Source of the DNA: an uncultured Clostridia bacterium
GTDB taxonomy: Bacteria; Bacillota; Clostridia; Christensenellales; Borkfalkiaceae
DNA: 44,704 bases
Assembly (NCBI GenBank): GCA_947598205.1
Contig: CANQFB010000012.1
Location: 1-44,704, forward strand
Direction: 5' to 3'
Within the stretch, counting starts at the first letter, position 1. Each line of letters begins with the position of its first letter. A model generated the notes under the pieces. It was not told the DNA's origin. It saw nothing but the letters and a program-made list of their open reading frames with translations, and searched no databases. Positions 23,211 through 34,139 of this stretch are shown piece by piece. The position numbers were made by a program, and so were the translations under genes.

Positions 23211-24836
23211 ATGGCAGAGGCGGAAAACTTCATTCAGGCGATCATCGACGACGACTTAAAGGCGGGGAAGATCTCCGCCGTCCAGACGCGTTTTCCCCCC
23301 GAACCCAACGGGTATTTGCATATCGGGCACGCCAAGAGCATGTTCGTCAACTTCGGCACTGCATTAAAATACGGCGGCAAGTGCAACCTCTATTTCGACG
23401 ACACCAATCCCTCGAAGGAGAAGACGGAGTATGTCGACGCCATCCGCCGCGACATCGAATGGCTGGGCTACCATTGGGCGAAGGAGACCTACGCCTCCGA
23501 CTTTTTCGATGAGATCTACGCCTATGCCGAACAGCTGATCGGGGCGGGCAAGGCCTATGTTTGCGACCTTTCCCCCGAAGAGATCAAGGCGACGCGTGGT
23601 ACGCTCACCGAGCCCGGCAAGGAGAGCCCCTACAGGAACCGTACGCCCGAAGAAAATCTGAAACTTTTCCGCGAGATGAAGGCGGGCAAGTATGCCGACG
23701 GCGAGAAGTGTCTTCGCGCGAAGATCGACATGGCTTCGCCCAACATCAACATGCGCGACCCCGTCATCTACCGCATCCTGCATGCGACCCATCACCGCAC
23801 GGGGGATAAGTGGTGCATCTATCCCATGTACGACTATGCGCACCCCATCGCAGATTATTTGCAGGGCGTGACCCACTCCCTCTGCACCCTCGAATTTGAA
23901 GACCACCGCCCCCTCTACGATTGGGTGGGCGTCGAGCTCGGATTTTCGCCCAAGCCGCGGCAGATCGAATTTGCGCGGCTCAACCTTACCAACCTCGTGA
24001 TGAGCAAACGCTATCTGAAGAAGCTCGTCGAAGAGGGCTCGGTGCACGGGTGGGACGATCCCCGCATGCCCACGCTTGCCGGCCTTCGCAACCGCGGAAT
24101 CCCCGCCGAGGCCATTCTCGATTTTTGCGAACGGGCGGGCATCACCAAGGCCAATTCCGAGTGTGAGATCGGCTATTTCGAGGCCGTCGTCCGCGACTAT
24201 CTCAACGCCCGCGCGCCGCGCGCCATGGCCGTTGTCCAACCGTTGAAGCTCACCATCACCAACTACGAAGGGGAGGAGGAGACGGAGTTCGAGGTCAACC
24301 AGCTCGCAGAGAACGCGGGCACGCGCAAGATCCTCTTCGGGAAGACGCTCTATATCGAGAAGTCGGATTTCTCCCTCGATCCGCCGCCCAAATACCACCG
24401 TCTCAAGATCGGCGGATACGCCAGGCTCAAGAGCGCCTATATCGTCCGCGCCGACGAGGCCGTGACGGACGAAAGGGGGGAGGTCGTCGAGGTGAAGTGC
24501 ACCTATTTCCCCGAGAGCAGGAGCGGATCGGATACGAGCGGCATCAAGGCGAAGGGCGTCCTCCATTGGGTGAACGCCGAAAGGTGCGTCGACGCAGAGC
24601 TCCGCAAGTACGACCATCTCCTGCGCGACGCCGATTACAGCGGGCAGGATTTCTCCGAACGCATCGATCTGGACAGCGAACACATCTTTTCCGTCAAGGC
24701 CGAGCCCTATCTCGCCGCGGCGGAGGAAAATGCCGCCTTCCAGCTCATGCGGACGGGCTACTATAAGAAATGCACGGAGGGGGGAAAGCTCGTCCTCTCC
24801 GAGATCGTGTCTTTGAAGGACAATTTCAATAAATAA
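23211..24836 (+). CDS. glnS: Glutaminyl-tRNA synthetase
   Basis: 541 aa, normal for GlnRS (about 550). Class I: HIGH motif as PNGYLHIGHAKS (about residues 37-48), LYFDDTNPSKE, the MSKR form of KMSKS (NLVMSKRYLKKLV), and the C-terminal beta-barrel anticodon region (KYHRLKIGG.ARLKSAYI). Direct Gln-tRNA synthesis is less common in Gram-positives, which mostly use GatCAB, so a transferred gene is likely. The start is at MAEAENF because GGAGGG lies just upstream. A longer reading begins inside the divergent promoter. Confidence 0.96.
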   Translation: MAEAENFIQAIIDDDLKAGKISAVQTRFPPEPNGYLHIGHAKSMFVNFGTALKYGGKCNLYFDDTNPSKEKTEYVDAIRRDIEWLGYHWAKETYASDFFDEIYAYAEQLIGAGKAYVCDLSPEEIKATRGTLTEPGKESPYRNRTPEENLKLFREMKAGKYADGEKCLRAKIDMASPNINMRDPVIYRILHATHHRTGDKWCIYPMYDYAHPIADYLQGVTHSLCTLEFEDHRPLYDWVGVELGFSPKPRQIEFARLNLTNLVMSKRYLKKLVEEGSVHGWDDPRMPTLAGLRNRGIPAEAILDFCERAGITKANSECEIGYFEAVVRDYLNARAPRAMAVVQPLKLTITNYEGEEETEFEVNQLAENAGTRKILFGKTLYIEKSDFSLDPPPKYHRLKIGGYARLKSAYIVRADEAVTDERGEVVEVKCTYFPESRSGSDTSGIKAKGVLHWVNAERCVDAELRKYDHLLRDADYSGQDFSERIDLDSEHIFSVKAEPYLAAAEENAAFQLMRTGYYKKCTEGGKLVLSEIVSLKDNFNK

Positions 24837-24864
24837 CTTTCCGTTGAGGGAAAAGGAGGAAGGG

Positions 24865-25944
24865 ATGCTTTCCAATCTTCTCATTTCGAGTCAGGCGACG
24901 ATGGGCATCATCATAGGGGCGCTGTGTGTCTTTGCGCTCGCGCTCATACTCTACGGCGTCTTCCGCAAATTCAGCCAGATGGGCTGGTTGCCGTGGCAGA
25001 TCGTCATCATCTTCTTCATCATGATGGTGACGAAGGCCATTCCCACGACGCTCGCGCCCACCTTGCGGCTCGGGGTGATATGCGCCATCTTCCTCATCGT
25101 CACGGGGCTCGTGTTGGGCGCGGGGGAGGCCATCCGCTACCGCATGCTCGCACAGGTCCGCCCTGTAAACGTCGTCCTGCGGATCGCCAACCGTCTTCTC
25201 GGCGCGATCACGGGCGTTCTCGGGCTCGCCGTCATCCTCGGCGCCGTCGCGGGGTTCGCCCTTCCCGTCTGCCAATACGCCATCCCTCCCGCACGGGACA
25301 TCCTCTCTTCCATCCTTTTTGAAAATCCCATCTATCAGAGCATCTCGGGGTATCTCTTCGATTTCTTCATCATCGCCTTCCTCGTGAGCACCGTCAACGC
25401 GGGGTATCATGTGGGCTTCGGAAGGGGGCTTCTCACCATCCTGATGTGCGTCTTTGCGATCGGCTCCTTCGTGCTCGCCATCTATCTCGCGGTGGGCGTG
25501 CCCGCCCTTCGCGGCATGAGCACGGCGTTTGCGAACGCCATCCACGGCAACCGCTCCATCGCCGTGGCGGTGGGGTATCTCATCTCGATCCTCATCTGGT
25601 TTGTCCTCATCTTCACCGTTTTGTCCCTCTTCGGCTGGCTGATCCATCTTCTCATCAGGAGATTGCGCTACATCCGCCCCGTCGGCATCATCGGCGGAAT
25701 TTTGATGGCGATCATCTTCTTTGCGCTCGTCGTCGTCATCTTCTGCGGGTTCGATGCGCTCGTCTCGTGGATGGCTTCGGGCGGATTGCGCCATGTCCTC
25801 GAAGGAACGGAGATCGGCGGCCTCGAGGGGATCATTTCTACCATCGAAGAATACGCGGGCGGCATCGCCAATGCCATCGCCTCGTCGCCCTTCTCGCGGG
25901 CCATCTATCTGGGGACGCCGCTCACGGCGCTTTTCCCCGCATGA
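24865..25944 (+). CDS. Polytopic membrane protein, CvpA-like
   Basis: 359 aa with about eight hydrophobic segments, ending in a soluble stretch of about 70 residues. Two regions (VVLRIANRLLGAITGVLGLAV and the FGRGLLTILMCVF/RPVGIIGGILMAIIF segments) resemble the helix-glycine pattern of CvpA-type proteins, which suggests a double CvpA unit, but this is a weak call. AAAGGAGG precedes the ATG, 28 bases after the glnS stop, so it is likely co-transcribed with glnS. Function unknown. Confidence 0.65.
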   Translation: MLSNLLISSQATMGIIIGALCVFALALILYGVFRKFSQMGWLPWQIVIIFFIMMVTKAIPTTLAPTLRLGVICAIFLIVTGLVLGAGEAIRYRMLAQVRPVNVVLRIANRLLGAITGVLGLAVILGAVAGFALPVCQYAIPPARDILSSILFENPIYQSISGYLFDFFIIAFLVSTVNAGYHVGFGRGLLTILMCVFAIGSFVLAIYLAVGVPALRGMSTAFANAIHGNRSIAVAVGYLISILIWFVLIFTVLSLFGWLIHLLIRRLRYIRPVGIIGGILMAIIFFALVVVIFCGFDALVSWMASGGLRHVLEGTEIGGLEGIISTIEEYAGGIANAIASSPFSRAIYLGTPLTALFPA

Positions 25945-25995
25945 CCCTTTCCCCTGCATGATTTTCCCCCGCCGCGCCCATACTGCCCGTAGGGT

Positions 25996-26355
25996 ATGTT
26001 GGACGATCTATCTATGCGGCTTCTTTCGGCGCTCAATACGCTCGCAGAGGGCGGCGGATTCAAGATCGTAGAGGAAGCGGACATCCTGCGCCTCGTTCCC
26101 GCCAATGCGGAGGAGATCGCGAGGAGGATGGCCTATCTCGAAGATCGGCAATTCATCGATTTAAGGTATGCCGAAGCGGGGGAATACTGCGTGCGCGTCC
26201 TCGCCGCCGGGCGGGTCTGCGTCGCCGCCGCCGACCGCGAAAAAGGGGAAAAGGTGCGGTTTTCGCGCAAGATCTTTCTCTGCGCCATGCTCGGTTCCTT
26301 CGCCGGCGGATTGCTTGCGGGTACGGTCGCCTTTCTGATAGCCCTCGCGGTGTGA
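25996..26355 (+). CDS. Membrane-anchored winged-helix-like protein 1
   Basis: 119 aa. Residues 1-80 read like a winged helix (ALNTLAEGGGFKIVEEADI, AEEIARRMAYLEDRQFIDLRYAEAGEYCVRVLAAGR), including a beta-wing with Y-C-V-R-V-L. Residues 92-117 are one membrane helix with the GxxxG-rich FAGGLLAG. TAGGG lies before the ATG. One base separates its stop from the next gene, which has the same plan. Family not recognised; a membrane-tethered DNA-binding or adaptor role is inference. Confidence 0.68.
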   Translation: MLDDLSMRLLSALNTLAEGGGFKIVEEADILRLVPANAEEIARRMAYLEDRQFIDLRYAEAGEYCVRVLAAGRVCVAAADREKGEKVRFSRKIFLCAMLGSFAGGLLAGTVAFLIALAV

Positions 26356-26356
26356 T

Positions 26357-26728
26357 ATGAGAAGTGACAAGCTATCTGCAAGGGAGAACGCGGTCATGGG
26401 GGCCATCTTTTCGCTCTCGCACGGGAAGGAACGCTTTCTCGTCTTCCCCTATGAGGTCCTCGCCTTGCTCCCCGAGAAGGGGAAATACGACGAGGAAAAG
26501 TTGGAGCGGATCATGCACTCCCTCGAGATCGACGGGTATTTCGAGCTCGTCTATTCCGACAGGAAGGGGGAGAAGACATATTGCATCCATATGCGCGAGG
26601 CGGGGCTCGCCTTCCGCAGGCAGGATATCCAGCGCAAGCGCGACCTCATCTTCCGCCTTCTTCTGGCGGCAGTCTGCGGGTTACTCTCCGCCGCGATCGG
26701 TCTTTTGCTCAAGGCAATTTTATCATGA
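26357..26728 (+). CDS. Membrane-anchored winged-helix-like protein 2
   Basis: 123 aa. Same architecture as the preceding gene: residues 1-85 winged-helix-like (RENAVMGAIFSLSHGKERFLVFP, EKLERIMHSLEIDGYFELVYSD, then KTYCIHMREAGLAF as the wing), a basic RRQDIQRKRD hinge, and a C-terminal helix with LLSAAIGLLLKAILS. The two differ strongly in sequence, so the pair is old or convergent. Starts one base after the previous stop, so translation is probably coupled. Function unknown. Confidence 0.68.
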   Translation: MRSDKLSARENAVMGAIFSLSHGKERFLVFPYEVLALLPEKGKYDEEKLERIMHSLEIDGYFELVYSDRKGEKTYCIHMREAGLAFRRQDIQRKRDLIFRLLLAAVCGLLSAAIGLLLKAILS

Positions 26729-26734
26729 AAACGC

Positions 26735-26764
26735 TTGACAAAAGTTGAGCGTTTAACTTATAAT
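26735..26764 (+). promoter_or_regulatory. Strong promoter far upstream of uvrB
   Basis: TTGACA (26735-26740), 18 bases, TATAAT (26759-26764), right after the stop of wHTH protein 2. The next gene on this strand is uvrB, 383 bases away, with three repeat units in between. Confidence 0.75.
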
Positions 26765-26790
26765 AAAACATATGTTTACGACATACAGCC

Positions 26791-26843
26791 TTTCCCCCTC
26801 GGGGGGGGGGAAGGTGTCACGGCATAGCCGTGACGGATGAGAG
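26791..26843. repeat. Partial family A repeat
   Basis: CCCCCTC followed by a ten-G run, AAGGTGTCACGGC/GCCGTGAC hairpin and GGATGAGAG: the last two hairpins of the family A unit with other stem sequences. Confidence 0.5.
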
Positions 26844-26868
26844 GTAATAAGGAATACATTGGAGGCCA

Positions 26869-26970
26869 ACCCCCATCAGTCACCTACGGTGACAGCTTCC
26901 CCCATGGATGGGGGAAGCCCTACCCCTCTTTGAGGGGGAGGGTGTCGCCCTCGGGCGACGGGTGGGGGAG
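26869..26970. repeat. Family A repeat, full four-hairpin unit
   Basis: Begins CCCCCATC and ends GGTGGGGGAG. Four hairpins in series: TCACC-TA-GGTGA, CTTCCCCC-ATGGAT-loop-GGGGGAAG, CCCT-CTTTGAGGG type, and GTCGCCC-TC-GGGCGAC. Other units: 34729-34828, 41474-41577, 44627-end, and variants at 29733-29900 and 32727-32835. No gene. Confidence 0.7.
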
Positions 26971-27138
26971 CAATTCCAATTACTTGCCTTAGGCGGAATT
27001 GCATTCCGCCGTGGGCGCCCCAAGTTGGCGAGCCCTGTCGCCTTAGTGTCGGATGGAACGATGAAGAGGACCAAACACATTAAGGCGGAAAAATAAATTT
27101 CCTCACGAAATTTTGTTGCTCGCAACAAAATTTGTAAA
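26971..27138 (+). repeat. Hairpin-core cassette copy 2
   Basis: ATTACTTGCC, a GGCGGAAT-TGC-ATTCCGCC hairpin, GGGCGCCCCAA, a diverged middle, then CCTCACG and the 12-bp-arm palindrome AAATTTTGTTGC-TC-GCAACAAAATTT (27107-27132 region). It ends 8-15 bases before the uvrB start codon. The same palindrome precedes the flippase gene at 35169. Confidence 0.6.
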
Positions 27139-27146
27139 CTTGTTAT

Positions 27147-29108
27147 ATGGAACATTTCCCTTTCAAACTTCATGCGCCGTTTGAGCCGACGGGCGACCAG
27201 CCCGAGGCCATCCAAAAGCTCACGGAGGGCGTGCTCGACGGCATCCGCACGCAGGTCCTCGTCGGCGTGACGGGGAGCGGCAAGACGTTCACCATGGCCA
27301 ACGTCATCAAGAACGTGGGCCGCCCTGCCCTCGTCATCGCGCACAACAAGACGCTCGCCGCACAGCTTTGCAACGAGCTCCGCGCCTTCTTTCCCGAAAA
27401 CCGCGTGGAGTATTTCGTCTCCTACTACGATTACTATCAGCCCGAGAGCTATATCCCCTCCACCGATACCTATATCGAAAAGGACCTTTCCAAGAACGAC
27501 GAGATCGATAAACTGCGCAACGCGGCGACCTGTTCGCTCGGCGAGAGGGACGATGTGATCGTCGTCTCCTCCGTCTCGTGCATCTACGGTCTGGGCGCGC
27601 CCGAAGAATTTTTCCGCCTCGGCATCTCTCTCCGCCCCGGGCAGGAGATGGAGCGGGGGGAACTTTTATCCCGCCTCGTCGATATCCAATACGCCCGCAA
27701 CGATATGGATTTCAAGCGTTCCACCTTCCGCGTGCGGGGGGACGTCGTGGAGATCTTCCCCGCGTCCAATTCCGAAGTCGCCATCCGCGTGGAATTTTTC
27801 GGCGATGAGATCGACCGCATCTGCGAGGAAGACGTCACGACGGGCAAGATCGTCTCCGAACTCAAGCACGCCGTCATCTTTCCCGCCTCGCACTATGCGG
27901 TGGGGAGCGAAAAGCTCGCCCTCGCCCTCGCCATGATCGAAGAGGACATGGAGGGGGAGGTGAAGGCCTTCGAGCAGGCGGGCAAGCTCCTCGAGGCGGA
28001 GCGCCTTCGCCAGAGGACGGAGCACGACCTCGAAATGATGCGCGAGATCGGATACTGTTCGGGCATCGAGAACTATTCCCGCTACTTCGACGGCCGCAGT
28101 CCCGGCGAGCCCTCCTTCACCCTCCTCGATTACTTCCCCGGGAATTTTCTCGTCTTCATCGACGAGAGCCACATGACCATTCCGCAGATCCGCGCCATGT
28201 ATAACGGCGACAGGGCGCGCAAAATAAATCTGGTGGAATACGGCTTCCGCCTGAAGTCCGCCTTTGATAACAGGCCGCTCACCTTCGAGGAGTTCGATGC
28301 GCGCGTGCCCCAGCTCATCTGCGTTTCGGCGACGCCCGCCCCTTACGAGCTTCAGGAGGCGGGGCAGGTGGTCGAACAGCTCATCCGCCCCACGGGCCTT
28401 TTGGATCCGCCCGTCACCGTAAAACCTACAAAAGGACAGATCGACGACCTTCTCTCTGAGATCCGTACCGCGGTCATGGGTGGGGGACGCGTGCTCGTGA
28501 CGACGCTCACCAAGCGTATGGCGGAGAGCCTCACCGACTATTTGAAGGAGAACGGCGTCAAGGTCCGCTATATGCACTCTGACATCGATACCTTGGAGCG
28601 CGTGGAGATCATCGACGGCCTCCGTTCGGGGGAATTCGACGTGTTGTGCGGCATCAACCTTCTGCGCGAAGGGCTCGATCTCCCCGAAGTCAAGCTTGTC
28701 GCCATCCTCGACGCGGATAAGGAAGGGTTCCTCCGAAGCGAGACCTCCCTCGTGCAGACGATCGGCCGCGCCGCGCGCAACGCCGAAGGGCGGGTCGTGA
28801 TGTATGCCGACGAGATGACGGGGAGCATGGAACGGGCCATCGGCGAGACCAACCGCCGCAGAAAAAAACAGCAGGCCTATAACGAGGCGCACGGCATCGT
28901 TCCGAAGACCATCGTCAAGGAAGTCAGATCCACGCTCAACATCACGGGCAAGGTCAAGCGGAGTACGGAGATCGCCCAGAAGGATATTCCGGAGGAGATC
29001 GAAAAACTCAAGACGCTCATGCGCATTGCCGCGAACGCCCTCGATTACGAACGGGCCATCGAGATCCGCGAGACCATCAACGACTTGAGAAAACGAATGC
29101 GAAAATAA
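27147..29108 (+). CDS. uvrB: Excinuclease ABC subunit B
   Basis: 653 aa, normal length. UvrB is loaded onto damaged DNA by UvrA and recruits UvrC. Walker A GVTGSGKT (40-47), the beta-hairpin region [21 protein letters not shown], Walker B/DEAD-type FIDESHMT, motifs [14 protein letters not shown] and [14 protein letters not shown], and the C-terminal UvrC-binding segment [20 protein letters not shown]. There is no clear ribosome site: the AT-rich end of a repeat lies directly upstream. Followed by a HAD nucleotidase and uvrA. Confidence 0.97.
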   Translation: MEHFPFKLHAPFEPTGDQPEAIQKLTEGVLDGIRTQVLVGVTGSGKTFTMANVIKNVGRPALVIAHNKTLAAQLCNELRAFFPENRVEYFVSYYDYYQPESYIPSTDTYIEKDLSKNDEIDKLRNAATCSLGERDDVIVVSSVSCIYGLGAPEEFFRLGISLRPGQEMERGELLSRLVDIQYARNDMDFKRSTFRVRGDVVEIFPASNSEVAIRVEFFGDEIDRICEEDVTTGKIVSELKHAVIFPASHYAVGSEKLALALAMIEEDMEGEVKAFEQAGKLLEAERLRQRTEHDLEMMREIGYCSGIENYSRYFDGRSPGEPSFTLLDYFPGNFLVFIDESHMTIPQIRAMYNGDRARKINLVEYGFRLKSAFDNRPLTFEEFDARVPQLICVSATPAPYELQEAGQVVEQLIRPTGLLDPPVTVKPTKGQIDDLLSEIRTAVMGGGRVLVTTLTKRMAESLTDYLKENGVKVRYMHSDIDTLERVEIIDGLRSGEFDVLCGINLLREGLDLPEVKLVAILDADKEGFLRSETSLVQTIGRAARNAEGRVVMYADEMTGSMERAIGETNRRRKKQQAYNEAHGIVPKTIVKEVRSTLNITGKVKRSTEIAQKDIPEEIEKLKTLMRIAANALDYERAIEIRETINDLRKRMRK

Positions 29109-29123
29109 AAAGAGGAAGCGCAT

Positions 29124-29714
29124 ATGAAGATCGCAGTTGACATCGACGATACGTTGAACATTCTCGACCGCGCGGGCCGTGCGGGGGAATATATCAAGCG
29201 TAAAAATCTCCCGTTCAAGCTCTTGGACCCGAATTCCTGCGCCTTCGTCGAGACGTTCGATTGGCAGGAAGAGGACGTTCTGAAGTTTATCCGCGACGGC
29301 GGAATTACCGCTTTCACCGACGCCGAGGCGAGAAAGGGGGCGAAGGAAGCCCTCGAAGGGTGGCGGGAAATGGGGCATGAGGTCGTCATTCTCACCGCCC
29401 GCAAAAAGAATTGGTTTGAAAACCCCGAGAAGCTCTCCCGCGATTGGCTGGAGAAGCGGCATATCCCCTACGACGCGCTCGTCGCCGACGTGGCGTTCGG
29501 CGATAAGGGCAAATATTGTGCGGAAAACGGCGTCGCCATTCTCGTTGACGACAGCATCGAGGCCTGTCTCGACGCCGAGGCACACGGCGTGCATGCCGTC
29601 CTCGCGGTGGGGCGGCACAACATCGGTCGGGCGAAGGAGGTCCGCTACGGCGGGGCGAATTGGCGCCAGATCGACGCCGTCGTCCGCCATCTCGCCGCCA
29701 TTTTAGAGAGATAG
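29124..29714 (+). CDS. HAD-type 5'-nucleotidase-like protein
   Basis: 196 aa. HAD fold of the deoxy-5'-nucleotidase (NT5C/YorS) type: nucleophile motif VDIDDTLN with D6 and D8, ILTARKKNW as motif II, a conserved lysine in FGDKGKY and ILVDDSIEACLDA as the acidic motif. Such enzymes dephosphorylate (deoxy)nucleoside monophosphates. AGAGGAAG precedes the ATG, 15 bases after uvrB, so it is in the uvrB transcript. Placement between uvrB and uvrA suggests clean-up of nucleotides from repair; this is inference. Confidence 0.85.
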   Translation: MKIAVDIDDTLNILDRAGRAGEYIKRKNLPFKLLDPNSCAFVETFDWQEEDVLKFIRDGGITAFTDAEARKGAKEALEGWREMGHEVVILTARKKNWFENPEKLSRDWLEKRHIPYDALVADVAFGDKGKYCAENGVAILVDDSIEACLDAEAHGVHAVLAVGRHNIGRAKEVRYGGANWRQIDAVVRHLAAILER

Positions 29715-29732
29715 AAACGCTATATTGAGGGG

Positions 29733-29900
29733 GCAAAGCTGCTCCCTTTGAAGGGGGCGGCTCCGCCCGTAGGCGGTGGTGGGGGTTGAACCCCTCTGTC
29801 ACTTGCGTGACATCTCCCCTTACAGGGGCGACAAGGGAAGCTACCCTGCCTCACTTCGTTCGCCACCCGCCCCCGTAAACGGGGGCAGGTCTTAAAAACC
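29733..29900. repeat. Family A repeats, two units in the uvrA leader
   Basis: First a reversed unit (TCCCTTTGAAGGGGG, GGCTCCGCC, GTAGGCGG, TGGTGGGGG), then a variant unit with hairpins GTCAC-TTGC-GTGAC, CCCCTTACAGGGG, CACTTCGTTCG and CCCCCGTAAACGGGGG. It ends 4-10 bases before the uvrA ATG region, so the uvrA leader is made of repeat DNA. Confidence 0.6.
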
Positions 29901-29903
29901 ATT

Positions 29904-32717
<2,814 letters not shown>

Positions 32718-32726
32718 GTTTCGCAA

Positions 32727-32835
32727 AGCCCTACCCTTCGCTTGCGAGGGGGAGGGTGTCGCCCTTCGGCGACGGGTGGGGAGCGCTTGTCGCCCCTGAA
32801 AGGGGAGATGTCGCCCTCGGGCGACAGAGGGGTTG
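32727..32835. repeat. Family A repeat variant
   Basis: CCCTACCC-TTCGCTTGCGAGGGGGAGGG, GTCGCCC-TTC-GGCGAC, CCCCTGAAAGGGG and GTCGCCC-TC-GGGCGAC hairpins in series. Located between uvrA and the aminotransferase gene. No gene. Confidence 0.6.
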
Positions 32836-32894
32836 ACCCTTTCCCCCGACTTCCCACCGACACAAAAAATCATTTTGTCATATAAAGGTTTCTT

Positions 32895-34076
32895 ATGTTC
32901 AATCAGACCATGCAAAAATTAGGTGCGGAGCGGTCGGCCATCCGCGAGCTGTTCGAGTACGGCAACGCGCGCAAAAAGGAGATCGGCGAGGAGAACGTCT
33001 TCGATTTCTCTCTCGGCAATCCCAATGTCCCTGCGCCCGCATGCGTCACGGAGGAGATCATCCGCCTTGCCCGCGAGATGCCCCCCGAAAAGCTCCACGG
33101 CTACTCCTCCGCCCCCGGGCTATACGAGGTGCGTCTCGCCGTCGCAAATTACATACAGAGCACATTCGGGGTACCCATGTCCGCGGATCTCGTGTATATG
33201 ACGTGCGGCGCATCGGCCTCTTTGACAAGCCTTTTCTCCGCCCTTCTCATTCGCGGAGAGGAAGTTGTCGTGCCCGCGCCCTATTTTCCCGAATACGGCG
33301 TATTCATCGGGCAGGCGGGCGGGAAGATCGTCCCCGCCGAGACGGACGCGCGCTTTCATCTCGATCTCGGGAACATAGAACGGGCGATCACGCCGACGAC
33401 CAAGGCCGTCCTCGTCAATTCCCCCAACAACCCCACGGGCGCGGTCTATTCCGAGGAGGAAATGACCGCCCTCGGCGCACTTTTGAGGAGGAAGAGTATC
33501 GGGCGTAAAACGCCCATTTTCCTCATCGCGGACGAACCCTACCGCGAACTTTGCTACGAAAAGAGCCCCGTCTATCCCATGGCGGTCTATCCCCATACCG
33601 TCGTGCTGTATTCCTTCTCCAAATCGGTCTCGCTGGCGGGCGAGCGCATCGGCTACGTCGCCGTATCGCCCGTGTGCACGGGGGCGAAGGAGCTCTTCGA
33701 CGCCGTCTGCGGCGCGGGCAGGTCGCACGGCTTCGTGTGCGCGCCCACCCTCTTCCAAAGGGTCGCCGCAAACTGTTTGGGGCAGGTGAGCGACGTAGGC
33801 GTCTATAAGGCCAACCGCGATCTTTTATACGGGTCTCTTTCGGACATGGGGTACACCTGCACCGTCCCGGAGGGGGCATTCTACCTCTTTCTGAAGGCCT
33901 TGGAGCCCGACGAGAAGGCCTTTTGCGAACGCGCCAAGGCGCACGAGCTCCTTCTTGTCCCCTCGACGAGTTTCGGCGTGAAGGGGTATGCGCGCGTCTC
34001 CTACTGCGTCGCGCGGGCCGTCATTGAGAGGAGTCTTCCCGCCTTCCGCGCCCTCATCGGGGAATATCGCGCATAG
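32895..34076 (+). CDS. Class I/II PLP-dependent aminotransferase
   Basis: 393 aa, usual size. Fold-type I aminotransferase: GYSSAPGLYEVRLAVANY, SPNNPTGAVYS with the Asn-Pro pair, DEPYREL with the Asp that binds the pyridine nitrogen, and the cofactor lysine K243 in SFSKSVSLAGERIGY. A C-terminal arginine region (ARVSYCVA) binds the substrate carboxylate. Nearest to aspartate/PatA-type enzymes; substrate not predictable. AAAGG lies eight bases before the ATG. A terminator-like hairpin follows in front of spoVT. Confidence 0.92.
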   Translation: MFNQTMQKLGAERSAIRELFEYGNARKKEIGEENVFDFSLGNPNVPAPACVTEEIIRLAREMPPEKLHGYSSAPGLYEVRLAVANYIQSTFGVPMSADLVYMTCGASASLTSLFSALLIRGEEVVVPAPYFPEYGVFIGQAGGKIVPAETDARFHLDLGNIERAITPTTKAVLVNSPNNPTGAVYSEEEMTALGALLRRKSIGRKTPIFLIADEPYRELCYEKSPVYPMAVYPHTVVLYSFSKSVSLAGERIGYVAVSPVCTGAKELFDAVCGAGRSHGFVCAPTLFQRVAANCLGQVSDVGVYKANRDLLYGSLSDMGYTCTVPEGAFYLFLKALEPDEKAFCERAKAHELLLVPSTSFGVKGYARVSYCVARAVIERSLPAFRALIGEYRA

Positions 34077-34088
34077 CGCTTCCTGAAT

Positions 34089-34117
34089 TGCATAAATATC
34101 TTCCGCCTCCGCATAAT
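34089..34117 (+). promoter_or_regulatory. Possible sigma-G-like promoter of spoVT
   Basis: TGCATA (34089-34094), 17 bases, CATAATG (34112-34118) resembles the sigma-G pattern TGAATA-N17/18-CATACTA. In Bacillus spoVT is under sigma-G. TTGCAT/CATAAT could also be read as a weak sigma-A promoter. Confidence 0.4.
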
Positions 34118-34139
34118 GAGATTATACGGAGGTTTTTTT
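34106..34139 (+). terminator. Hairpin that is terminator-like and carries the spoVT ribosome site
   Basis: CCTCCGCATAAT (34106-34117) pairs with ATTATACGGAGG (34121-34132), 11 of 12 pairs with one C/A mismatch and a GAG loop, followed by seven T and then the spoVT ATG at 34140. The 3' arm contains GGAGG, the spoVT ribosome site, which would be hidden in read-through transcripts. Confidence 0.65.

Noticed and set aside
26791..27138. CRISPR array
   Set aside because: Repeats are palindromic and directly nested, with no equal-length unique spacers and no cas genes.
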